DNA of 11,319 nt from JACJVV01 sp047603135. GTDB taxonomy: Archaea; Nanobdellota; Nanobdellia; Woesearchaeales; JACJVV01. The notes under the pieces were generated by a model that made no database searches, was not told where the DNA came from, and saw only the letters and a program-made list of their open reading frames with translations. The stretch is from assembly GCA_047603135.1 (NCBI GenBank), contig JBLKOW010000030.1:1-11319 (forward strand), given 5' to 3'. Position 1 is the first letter of the stretch. Each line of letters begins with the position of its first letter. Positions 1 through 6,884 of this stretch are shown piece after piece. The translations under genes were made by a program, and so were the position numbers.

Positions 1-2
1 TT

Positions 3-152
3 AGAGACGTAGGTTTCGCAGGAGTACTTTCTAATACCAAAATTGGTTTTAATGGATCTCCATTTAGAGCAATCGATAATGCATACCCTGGAGTCTTTAC
101 CTACAAACAATTTAATAGATATAGACAAACAAAAAAACTAGATCGTGAGTAA
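3..152 (+). CDS. 3' end of an unidentified gene (partial)
   Basis: An open frame enters from the left edge and ends at TAA 150-152, giving the last 49 residues of a protein (starts RDVGFAGVLSNTK, ends RYRQTKKLDRE). The residue mix is protein-like: glycine and aromatic residues in the middle (NGSPFRAIDNAYPGVF) and a basic tail. The other two + frames are closed by stops near the left edge. The stop lies only seven bases from the stop of the convergent helicase gene, as expected in a compact genome. I do not recognise the family. A 50-codon open frame can occur by chance in AT-rich DNA, so this is moderately supported. Confidence 0.55.
   Translation, partial: RDVGFAGVLSNTKIGFNGSPFRAIDNAYPGVFTYKQFNRYRQTKKLDRE
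131..137 (-). terminator. Oligo-T terminator after the helicase gene
   Basis: Read on the minus strand this is a run of seven T residues about 23 bases past the helicase stop codon. Archaeal RNA polymerase terminates at such oligo-T tracts without needing a hairpin. It lies inside the end of the convergent + strand gene. Confidence 0.4.
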
Positions 153-159
153 TTACTCT

Positions 160-1812
160 TTACCCATACTTACCAAGACCCATTTGTCCAACACGTTTTT
201 TTGCAGAAACTGGCTCAGGCTCTTCCTGACCTAGTTGTTCTTTTATAGACTGAGCATGAGCCTTCCCAATTATATGAGTAAGTGAACCTAAATCTACACG
301 GCGAATACTTCCAAGATCCTTAAATCCAGAGCGATACAGTGCCCTGGCGCGCACCCTACCAATTCCTTTCAAGCGAAGAAGTGGTAATAATTCTTCTTTA
401 ACACCATATTTTAGACGAGTTCGCGCTTTAAGCAAATGTTTCGTAAAATCTTGCAGTGAAATAATTCGTGATAGTTCAATACATGCATACAATAACCAGT
501 CAGCAATATCAAGCTTCGCGCGAACTTCACCAGGCCTAATATTATACTTTTCAAGTAAATAATCTTCATCCATCTCATCACACCATTCTTGCATAAAAAG
601 TGATGTCTTAATACTTGCTAAAAAATCATCATAATCATCTTCATAGCCAGAGGGTTCAGGGTGAAGTAATGCATCGTTATATACTGCTAATGCATGCTGA
701 ATTATATCATATTCTTTTGTACGAACGCTTAAAAGCGGCCTCATTTCAAGCGTATGAGAAATCATATGAAGTACTGAAAATAACACAAGACGACGCTCTG
801 AACTCTTGTGCATTGCAGTAATTAATTCATGAGCAGTAAACGGATCAAGATACAGCTCAGCAACACGCTTTCCTAAACGTGTTGGAGTATATGAATTATT
901 CTCTGAGTTGCCTAGTTCATCAGCAGATACAAAATCTCCTGTTACACGCTTTGATGAGCTTATAATAAACTCCCATTCTTCAAGAAGTAACAGCATTCGA
1001 TCAATAATAGACTCAAGTTTCATCATATCTTTGTATTGATGTGCCCAAAATGTTTTACTGAAAAAACTAATTATTTCTGACCTTGAGCGTACAAAACCAA
1101 CAGCAATTAAACTCAGTAAATACGTTCGAAGTACAGGTTCTACCGCTAATTTTGAATAAATACTTTCTGGTCCAGCATTAACATAGAGCATTTCAATATC
1201 ATCAACATCAACCTCATTTTTAGCAATAGTAATTGCTTCCCCCCATGCATCATATGAAGGACGACCAGCGCGACCAGCCATCTGCTGATATTCAAGCACA
1301 GGTATATCTTGCATACCCCACCTCCCACCATAACGTTTTAAATCACGAATAACTGAGCGAAACGCTGGCAAATCCACACCTATGGCAAGTGTTGGTGTTG
1401 CGCAAATAATTTTAACAATACCTTTCTTAAAATTTTGTTCAATAAGTTCTCTTTGTTTTGAAGCAAGACCTGCATGATGGAATGCAACTCCTCGTCGAAT
1501 ACAGCCTGCAAGTCGCTTACATTGTTTCGTGGGTTTTGAAAGCGCTTTCTCAACTTCTATTGCAAGTTCAGAAAGATCAACATCCTGCATTTTTTTACTA
1601 ATCTCCTCTGCTAGTTTTTCTGCAGAAGGTTTTGTATTGACAAAAAATAATGCTTGCTTTTTGATACGCAGTGTATCAAGTGCAATAGTTATAGAAGGAT
1701 CAGCATATTTTGGAGAAAGTTTCTTAACTGAATCATTTGAGCCAAACACCTCAGTATCAAGTTCATTAGTTTTTAAAGAATCGTCCTTATTACATTCAGT
1801 TTTATCAGTCAT
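160..1812 (-). CDS. Hel308-like Ski2-family helicase lacking the RecA1 domain
   Basis: 550 residues, closely matching the C-terminal three quarters of archaeal Hel308/Hjm, a superfamily 2 DNA helicase that acts at stalled replication forks. Residues 1-36 are polar and unmatched. RecA2 follows: QALFFVNTKPSAEKLAEE (53-70), FHHAGL (111-116), motif V ATPTLAIGVDLPA (138-150) and motif VI QMAGRAGR (177-184). A winged helix (about 219-285), ratchet domain (about 310-460, with ELYLDPFTAHELI) and helix-hairpin-helix end (LKGIGRVRA, 481-489) come next. The Walker A and DEAH motifs of RecA1 are absent; the family is normally about 700 residues. An in-frame TAG at 1819-1821 closes the frame three codons before the ATG, and the neighbouring gene encodes something else, so RecA1 is not simply out of frame here. 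A TATA box sits 26 bases upstream with no leader, so this looks like a real start. It may be one half of a split enzyme, or a remnant. The extreme C-terminus QMGLGKY resembles a PCNA-binding motif. Confidence 0.9.
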   Translation of the reverse strand: MTDKTECNKDDSLKTNELDTEVFGSNDSVKKLSPKYADPSITIALDTLRIKKQALFFVNTKPSAEKLAEEISKKMQDVDLSELAIEVEKALSKPTKQCKRLAGCIRRGVAFHHAGLASKQRELIEQNFKKGIVKIICATPTLAIGVDLPAFRSVIRDLKRYGGRWGMQDIPVLEYQQMAGRAGRPSYDAWGEAITIAKNEVDVDDIEMLYVNAGPESIYSKLAVEPVLRTYLLSLIAVGFVRSRSEIISFFSKTFWAHQYKDMMKLESIIDRMLLLLEEWEFIISSSKRVTGDFVSADELGNSENNSYTPTRLGKRVAELYLDPFTAHELITAMHKSSERRLVLFSVLHMISHTLEMRPLLSVRTKEYDIIQHALAVYNDALLHPEPSGYEDDYDDFLASIKTSLFMQEWCDEMDEDYLLEKYNIRPGEVRAKLDIADWLLYACIELSRIISLQDFTKHLLKARTRLKYGVKEELLPLLRLKGIGRVRARALYRSGFKDLGSIRRVDLGSLTHIIGKAHAQSIKEQLGQEEPEPVSAKKRVGQMGLGKYG

Positions 1813-1834
1813 AAAAACCTAGAATAAATAATGC

Positions 1835-1842
1835 TATATAAA
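1835..1842 (-). promoter_or_regulatory. TATA box of the truncated helicase gene
   Basis: Minus-strand TTTATATA, centred 26.5 bases from the A of the ATG at 1812. That is the usual TATA-to-start-site distance in archaea, so the transcript would begin at or next to the start codon. No Shine-Dalgarno sequence precedes the ATG, which fits a leaderless mRNA. Confidence 0.6.
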
Positions 1843-1889
1843 TATTTATCATAAGGAAGTCTAGTGGGAGGACATAAGAAGAATATAAC

Positions 1890-1896
1890 AAAAAAA
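1890..1896 (-). terminator. Oligo-T terminator after the small 1918-2124 gene
   Basis: On the minus strand this is a run of seven T residues, preceded by the T-rich stretch 1897-1904, about 22 bases past the stop of the small gene. It fits an archaeal intrinsic terminator separating that gene from the helicase promoter. Confidence 0.45.
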
Positions 1897-1917
1897 GAAT
1901 AAAATCAAATAGAATAT

Positions 1918-2124
1918 TTAAGGAATAGCAAAATACAAGTTCTGACGCTGTAATTTCTCACATTCTTTAACCCACTGAAGAAGTTCATCTATATTTTTAT
2001 ACTTTCGCCCATTGGCAAAGATATTTCCATCATGAAATTCAATGACAATTTTTCTAACAGGATAATTACTAAAAGTTTCCATCATCAGTCGAGGAGTTTT
2101 GACTTTACTTAAAAATGTATCCAT
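1918..2124 (-). CDS. Small hypothetical protein, about 68 residues
   Basis: The likely start is ATG 2124 (MDTFLSKVKTPRL, 68 residues); a TTG two codons upstream at 2130 would give 70. The protein alternates hydrophobic and charged residues as in a small alpha/beta fold: a predicted strand RKIVIEFHDG, a short turn with NGRKYKN, then an amphipathic helix IDELLQWVKECEKLQRQ, ending NLYFAIP. There is no signal peptide or membrane segment. It follows the phosphatase gene by 40 bases on the same strand. An AT-rich TATA-like stretch at 2140-2147 is too close to the start for a leaderless promoter, so co-transcription with the phosphatase is possible. I do not recognise the family. The oligo-T tract just downstream supports a real gene. 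Confidence 0.6.
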   Translation of the reverse strand: MDTFLSKVKTPRLMMETFSNYPVRKIVIEFHDGNIFANGRKYKNIDELLQWVKECEKLQRQNLYFAIP

Positions 2125-2164
2125 TTCCAAAGACTAAAAATATATTTTGTCCTTTAAGGCAATA

Positions 2165-3064
2165 TCACTTATCTAAAGAAGACTGCAACCTATCAATTAT
2201 TCGTGCATGATTTTGGTATGAAGAAGAAATAACACCATATATATTTCTGACAGTATCTTTAGAATACTTAAACGAGTTACCATTCCAATCAGTTATTTTT
2301 CCACCTGCCTCATTAATAATTATTTCTGAGGAACATACATCCCACAATGAAGATTTATCGCTTAAAAATATTTGAGCGTCAGCTAAACCTTCAGCAACTC
2401 TACATACTTTTAATCCAAGACTTCCTATTTTTTCAACATGATTGAATAAACGCAACAACAATTCTTCATGAACCTGTGAAATAGAACGACTCACAAGCAC
2501 CTTTTCAAGATTCTCGATACTATTTTTATCAAGACTTAAGCGAGTAATACCCTCACTATCCTCACGATATGCCCCCTGGCCTTCAGCAGCATAATACCAT
2601 GTATCAAATTTTGGGAAATAATTTATACCAAAAACTGGTTTACCATCCTCAATCAAACCAACTAAAATTCCAAACTCGTCATTTCCATTGATAAACTGGC
2701 GTGTTCCATCAAGCGGATCAATAATCCACGATCTTTTTCGAGATGACCATTCTTTCATAGCAGAAAGAGCACTTTCATACCCTTGCACAAAATGAGTTTT
2801 CTCTGGATTAAATGTTTTCTCAGGAGATTCTTCTGAGAGAATTCCATCATCTGGAAACGCATTATGAAGTGCAGTGCATAAAATATTATTTGCGCGGTAA
2901 TCTGCAATCCCTACAGGGCTTTCATTACCCTTAAATTCAACTCCGAGTTCTTTTGAGCTCAGTACTTCTAGAATGGCTTTACTTGCTTGAACAATTGTTC
3001 TTCGAGCAACATCATATTCTTTGTGAAATTGTGTATCCTTTGCATGAAATGGATTATCTGCCAT
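2165..3064 (-). CDS. Inositol monophosphatase/CysQ-family phosphatase
   Basis: 299 residues from ATG 3064, a normal length for the family. The Mg-dependent phosphatase signature is complete: the acidic pair in ILSEES (E78/E79), motif WIIDPLDGTRQF (D116, D119, T121), and the second motif WDVCSSEIIINEAGG with metal ligand D242. The wording around motif 1 (IDPLDGTRQFINGNDEFGI, then PVFGINYFP) is closer to CysQ/3'(2'),5'-bisphosphate nucleotidases than to classical inositol monophosphatases. Candidate substrates are therefore pAp-type nucleotides or sugar/inositol phosphates; sequence alone does not decide. It should be cytosolic. I chose ATG 3064 over a TTG at 3073 because the TATA box lies about 25 bases ahead of this ATG and too close to the TTG. 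No Shine-Dalgarno site is visible, fitting a leaderless transcript. Confidence 0.9.
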   Translation of the reverse strand: MADNPFHAKDTQFHKEYDVARRTIVQASKAILEVLSSKELGVEFKGNESPVGIADYRANNILCTALHNAFPDDGILSEESPEKTFNPEKTHFVQGYESALSAMKEWSSRKRSWIIDPLDGTRQFINGNDEFGILVGLIEDGKPVFGINYFPKFDTWYYAAEGQGAYREDSEGITRLSLDKNSIENLEKVLVSRSISQVHEELLLRLFNHVEKIGSLGLKVCRVAEGLADAQIFLSDKSSLWDVCSSEIIINEAGGKITDWNGNSFKYSKDTVRNIYGVISSSYQNHARIIDRLQSSLDK

Positions 3065-3083
3065 ACAAGTCAAAAACAGCTTA

Positions 3084-3093
3084 TTATATATAA
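3084..3093 (-). promoter_or_regulatory. TATA box of the phosphatase gene
   Basis: Minus-strand TTATATATAA centred about 24.5 bases from the ATG at 3064. The spacing suggests a leaderless transcript and favours that ATG over the TTG at 3073. The surrounding region 3081-3125 is almost pure A/T, so the exact box within it is uncertain. Confidence 0.5.
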
Positions 3094-3143
3094 TGTTTTG
3101 TTATATATATTATATAATTTCATCATATATAGTATTATTCACA

Positions 3144-3962
3144 CTAAAATATCATAACACTAAAATACCGAGCAAAAATAATCCACAGCAAAAGTGCAGA
3201 AACAACATTAATAAGTAAGCCTAATTTCATTCGTGCGCGTTCTTTTGGCATAAAGTAATACACCACAAAACCAACCGATAAAAAGCCACCAAGGTGCGCT
3301 AGATGACCAATTCCAGAGTCTGCTTGAGAAAGTACTCCTGAAATATCAGCTAAAAGATACATCCAGCCATAGAACATTATAGGAAGCGGAAAGATAGTAT
3401 AATAAGTTAAGTAGAAAGGTCTAATAAGCATTGCAGTTGCAACAATACCCATAATTGCTCCTGACGCGCCAACCCCACCAGGATTTTCTCCTAAATAGAT
3501 ATGAACCAGTGCTGAAAAAACACCAGAAAATAAAAGTGAACCAGTGTAAATAAAAAGCATACCTTTACTTCCATATTCACGCTCGACAATTCTTCCAAAA
3601 ATAAATAATGCCAGCATATTTCCAAGCAGATGAAGAACACTTGCATGAATAAATCCAGCAGTTATGAATGTATGCCACCTTAATGTAAATAAATCAGAAG
3701 GATAATTAATTAATTGAGAAACAAAAGCTTCATTATGAAAAAAAATAAAAATACCAATAAAAAAAATAAATACATTAATAGCAATTAAATACCACGTCAC
3801 CGTTGGCTCAGTAACATACCTAAAAAATGATTTTAAAGGAAGTAAAATTTCAGAAATTTTACGTTTTCCAAAAAGTGCCATCACAAAAATATATGGAATA
3901 GATAATAATTGAGGTATTATGGTAAAAATGAATTCTGTTTCTGAGGAAATTTGTTTTTTCAT
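3144..3962 (-). CDS. Rhomboid-family intramembrane serine protease
   Basis: 272 residues with about seven hydrophobic segments (near 10-31, 56-76, 99-122, 132-154, 162-180, 185-205, 217-238 and 245-266). All rhomboid catalytic hallmarks are present: the first-core-helix pattern HASVLHLLGN (H106, H111, N115, the spacing seen in bacterial GlpG), the nucleophile motif GASG with S167, and the catalytic histidine H223 in GHLAHLGG. It should therefore be an active protease cleaving membrane protein substrates within the bilayer. The first 50 residues form an extra hydrophobic/basic N-terminal extension. It lies 34 bases after the TIM-barrel gene on the same strand. It has AGGA seven bases before the ATG and no TATA box at the right distance, so it is probably the last gene of that operon. 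Its substrate is unknown. Confidence 0.93.
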   Translation of the reverse strand: MKKQISSETEFIFTIIPQLLSIPYIFVMALFGKRKISEILLPLKSFFRYVTEPTVTWYLIAINVFIFFIGIFIFFHNEAFVSQLINYPSDLFTLRWHTFITAGFIHASVLHLLGNMLALFIFGRIVEREYGSKGMLFIYTGSLLFSGVFSALVHIYLGENPGGVGASGAIMGIVATAMLIRPFYLTYYTIFPLPIMFYGWMYLLADISGVLSQADSGIGHLAHLGGFLSVGFVVYYFMPKERARMKLGLLINVVSALLLWIIFARYFSVMIF

Positions 3963-3969
3963 GCATATA

Positions 3970-3973
3970 TCCT
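3970..3973 (-). promoter_or_regulatory. Shine-Dalgarno-like site of the rhomboid gene
   Basis: Minus-strand AGGA with a seven-base gap to the ATG at 3962. It supports this start and translation as an internal operon gene, because no TATA box lies about 26 bases upstream. Confidence 0.4.
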
Positions 3974-3996
3974 ACATAAAGACTACATCAAGAGAT

Positions 3997-6237
3997 TTAT
4001 TCAAGTGGCACTTCACTCCACAGTGTCCAGTCGTTTCCAGGAGAATAACCCCCAAATACAAAATAAGGCCCTTGTTTCTTTTGTAAATATGAATCTTCAA
4101 TATCACTAAATCGAACAGAGCCAGGCCCAACTCCACTTCCCCCTCCAGTTCCAAAATATCCTTTACCAAATATGTTAGAACCAAATGCTTCCCATGTCTT
4201 CGTTAATATTCTTCCAGGACCCCATGATTCCTGTCCATGGCCCTCAGACATCATAACACCTTTAAAGCCTTTCTCACGCAAATATTTAACCGCATCAACC
4301 ACTTTTAAGTCACCTTCACCTGCAGGAAGATGTACATGACCGCCACTTGAGAAACCATCAACAATATGTAATTCCCCAATAATATCATCTTTTGAAAGCA
4401 TTTTTACTTGATCCATATACCATTCATCAAATCGCTTTTTAGTCTCTTCAGGAGTCTCCATACGTTTTTGATCTTTTAAAAATTTAGGCTGAAAATGTTT
4501 ACCCCACATACCTAAATGCTGTGTATCTAAATTTGCCTTAATATGACGTCGAGCAAGATCCTCAGCTTCTTTTTGAGACAAGTCTGCCCTGTACCATGGA
4601 TTTTTAACTTTCATAATCTTTTCTTCTTTACCACCTTTTCCATCGTCAACAAGAACAATTCTGCTATGTGGGTCTTCAATTTCTTTTTTAGTTAAAAAAT
4701 CAACCATTTTTTTACGTGCACCTAAAATTAAATCACGCAATTCTTCTGGATGACTACCATACCCCATTTCTGGAAAGATATTTTCTGCAGTTAACGTAAT
4801 ATCACGGTCAACAGTGCCTTTCTTTTTTCCTTCAACAGTCTTATGCCATGCGTGAATTCCAGATTCAGCCATCGATTGAAATGATTTATCAAGTGCATAC
4901 TTCCCAATTGGTTTAACGTGTTTAAGAGTATCAATCATTGTATCTGCCTGTGCATCTGCTGCAGAAGAAGCCTGATGAATATGTTGTAATTGTTGCTCAG
5001 TTTGACGAAGTGCATCTTTTATTATTTCAGAGGGCATCCGCATTTCATCCTCTACAAATTGCTGAGCAGAACCATATATAGCTGGATGATCACGCTTCAT
5101 TAATTTCCATGCTTCTTCTTTTGGGACTCTTTGCTCAAGATCCTTATAAAACTTTAAAGCTTTATTCAATGCATCACGAGATCTAACCTCACTTTGATAA
5201 CGGTTCGCATAAAACAAGGAACTCCCACGAGCTTGTAAAATTTGATTTTCAAGTTGAATACGATGCGCAATCTCTTCAGTAGTTTTCTTGTCCTCAGGAT
5301 GCTCTTGGTTCCATTCATCCTTACGTTTCTCTATTTCATTCCACGTTAATTTTTTAGTTTTAAATCGCTGATACTCATCATCCCATAATGCAACACGCTT
5401 AAAGAGGTGATCTGGATTCGCAAAATCGATATACTTACCATCATCTGTTATGAAGTCTCCTTTTTTTATCTGTCGAGTATTTCCATCAACATCAAGCCCT
5501 ACATAATCTTCCTCGGCTCGTTTAAATTCAGGTTCGCGAATAAGCATAGATTTCCTAACATCACTCAGTATTTTCCCTGTTCGATCATCAACCATATACG
5601 TAACTGCACGTCCAGGCTCTTCCTTATATCCTAAAAATTTATACTGCTTATTACCCTCTTCGTCAAGGATAGGATTTCCTTTAGAATCTCGCTCAATTGC
5701 CCAGTCTTGCTCAGAAATTGGTCGCTGAAATTCACCTGTGTGAAATGTAATTGTTCCACCACCAGTCACATCAGCTGCAAAATCAACTGCTTTATTTATT
5801 TCATCAACTGCTTGTTTGCGTTGTTCATCAACAAAACCTTGCTGAGGGTTAAACCCTGAAACATTACCAATTTGAGTTGGAACGTGAACAGAGGTAAGCT
5901 GAACTTCGTTTGCCTTTGCAAGTTCACGCAGTGCTTGACGCATATCTTGCCCATAACTTTCAGCACCAACTGCTTCAGCACCTCCAGCCATATTTGTCTG
6001 CAACTCAATTTTTGATGCTCCTGCACGAATCGCACCAGTTGCTGTTTGCAAGAAAGTTCCAAATCGACTACCCTCAGTAACTGTTTGACCAATTTCGCCA
6101 GGAGCAATTGAAGGACCTGACTGACCTTCTATATCTGGACTACTTGAAACACCTAAATCAGATGTATCATTTTTAGGTGAATCACCATCATAGGCTAAAT
6201 ATGATCCTGGCCCTCCATGTGCATAATTAAATTCCAT
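3997..6237 (-). CDS. Endonuclease IV/xylose-isomerase-like TIM-barrel protein with a large insertion
   Basis: 746 residues. The first 50 are polar and glycine-rich. The barrel begins near 57 and carries motifs lining up with the metal ligands of E. coli endonuclease IV: SVHVP (H118, ~His69), TFHTGEF (H166, ~His109), TAENIFP (E485, ~Glu145), LDTQH (D571 and H574, ~Asp179 and His182), ELHIVDG (H624, ~His216), HVHLPAGEG (H634 and H636, ~Asp229 and His231) and MSEGHG (E665, ~Glu261). This alignment is by eye. About 319 residues separate H166 from E485 where endonuclease IV has about 36, so roughly 280 residues are inserted: a mixed stretch (about 190-290), then a charged helical part (about 295-465). 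After 670 comes a glycine/aromatic tail. The superfamily includes AP endonucleases and sugar isomerases/epimerases; the substrate cannot be named. No signal peptide or membrane segment is visible. GGAG lies six bases before the ATG. It follows the coiled-coil gene by 49 bases. Confidence 0.85.
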   Translation of the reverse strand: MEFNYAHGGPGSYLAYDGDSPKNDTSDLGVSSSPDIEGQSGPSIAPGEIGQTVTEGSRFGTFLQTATGAIRAGASKIELQTNMAGGAEAVGAESYGQDMRQALRELAKANEVQLTSVHVPTQIGNVSGFNPQQGFVDEQRKQAVDEINKAVDFAADVTGGGTITFHTGEFQRPISEQDWAIERDSKGNPILDEEGNKQYKFLGYKEEPGRAVTYMVDDRTGKILSDVRKSMLIREPEFKRAEEDYVGLDVDGNTRQIKKGDFITDDGKYIDFANPDHLFKRVALWDDEYQRFKTKKLTWNEIEKRKDEWNQEHPEDKKTTEEIAHRIQLENQILQARGSSLFYANRYQSEVRSRDALNKALKFYKDLEQRVPKEEAWKLMKRDHPAIYGSAQQFVEDEMRMPSEIIKDALRQTEQQLQHIHQASSAADAQADTMIDTLKHVKPIGKYALDKSFQSMAESGIHAWHKTVEGKKKGTVDRDITLTAENIFPEMGYGSHPEELRDLILGARKKMVDFLTKKEIEDPHSRIVLVDDGKGGKEEKIMKVKNPWYRADLSQKEAEDLARRHIKANLDTQHLGMWGKHFQPKFLKDQKRMETPEETKKRFDEWYMDQVKMLSKDDIIGELHIVDGFSSGGHVHLPAGEGDLKVVDAVKYLREKGFKGVMMSEGHGQESWGPGRILTKTWEAFGSNIFGKGYFGTGGGSGVGPGSVRFSDIEDSYLQKKQGPYFVFGGYSPGNDWTLWSEVPLE

Positions 6238-6243
6238 GTATTA

Positions 6244-6251
6244 CTCCTTTT
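6244..6251 (-). promoter_or_regulatory. Shine-Dalgarno site of the TIM-barrel gene
   Basis: Minus-strand AAAAGGAG with a six-base gap to the ATG at 6237. It is the clearest ribosome-binding site in the window. It fixes the start and points to translation from a polycistronic message. Confidence 0.6.
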
Positions 6252-6286
6252 ACATTTATTAGTTTAACATAATTTCAATTACCGCA

Positions 6287-6871
6287 TTACGGTTGTCCTG
6301 GTGGTCGTCTTTTAACCCCACCAGTATATATTGACAATATCTTTTCAGCAATTGCAAAAGCAGAGTCTGCCTGACGACGAATCTCTTCAGATGCATCATA
6401 TTCACCTTTGCTAATATCATCTGTTTTTTGAGCAAGCGCATACACAATATTTCCTGCTTGCGCTGCAACATCAGGAGCAATGCTTCCATCAACATCTTGA
6501 TAGAGTGAAACTGCAGTTTGATACAAATCCTCTGATGAACTGGTTCCAGTAAAATATTGTATGGGTTGATGTTCTTCAGGGAATTGCTCTACTGCATCCT
6601 CAGAGGGAACAATATCAGCTATACGCTCATCAAGACTTGATGTTTGCGCAATTAATTCTTGCATTAATTGTTCTTCTTCCTCAAGTTCTTCCTCACGCTG
6701 CTGTAATACTTTAGTTATGTGTTCCTCCTCACTTTTTTTCTGCAAGTGTTGAGCTTCCTCTAACTTTTTTTTGGTTGCTTCAATCTGTTCAGTATGTTTA
6801 TCTATTAATTCTTTTAATTTTTTCGCGCGTTCATCCGGCGACAGTTTTTTTAAATCAGTTAAATCTTCCAT
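6287..6871 (-). CDS. Coiled-coil protein, 194 residues, unknown family
   Basis: Residues 10-85 are strongly charged and helical with heptad-like spacing (for example KKLKELIDKHTEQIEATKK, then EEELEEEEQLMQELIAQ), which predicts a coiled coil. Residues 86-125 are an acidic/polar linker (EQFPEEHQPIQYFTG). Residues 113-183 look like a small helical bundle (VAAQAGNIVYALAQK; IRRQADSAFAIAEKILSIY). The end is a basic, proline-rich tail (GGVKRRPPGQP). There is no membrane segment or signal peptide. It starts 13 bases after the upstream 523-residue gene stops and precedes the TIM-barrel gene by 49 bases, so the three are probably co-transcribed. A scaffold or oligomerisation role next to the barrel enzyme is an inference. 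A GGTGA 13 bases before the ATG is the only ribosome-binding-like sequence, and its spacing is long. I recognise no family. Confidence 0.8.
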   Translation of the reverse strand: MEDLTDLKKLSPDERAKKLKELIDKHTEQIEATKKKLEEAQHLQKKSEEEHITKVLQQREEELEEEEQLMQELIAQTSSLDERIADIVPSEDAVEQFPEEHQPIQYFTGTSSSEDLYQTAVSLYQDVDGSIAPDVAAQAGNIVYALAQKTDDISKGEYDASEEIRRQADSAFAIAEKILSIYTGGVKRRPPGQP

Positions 6872-6884
6872 GTTATTCTATAAA

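Noticed and set aside
1866..1871. GGGAGG on the + strand, resembling a strong Shine-Dalgarno site
   Set aside because: No ATG, GTG or TTG follows at a usable distance and no coding frame begins there.
1813..1917. A frameshifted or out-of-frame RecA1 half just upstream of the helicase
   Set aside because: The in-frame TAG at 1819-1821, a TATA box and an oligo-T terminator fill this 105-base gap, and the next gene (1918-2124) has no helicase motif. No Walker A or DEAH sequence is encoded nearby.
3081..3125. AT-only palindromes between the rhomboid and phosphatase genes
   Set aside because: Alternating T and A makes many short palindromes by composition alone. Apart from the TATA box I cannot claim a specific structure.
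5796..6107. Open frames of 60-100 codons antisense to or overlapping the real genes (for example here, and at 1529-1822, 3972-4184, 6259-6495 and 9564-9770)
   Set aside because: All lie inside longer, motif-supported genes, have compositions expected of frame shadows, and lack promoters or ribosome-binding sites of their own.
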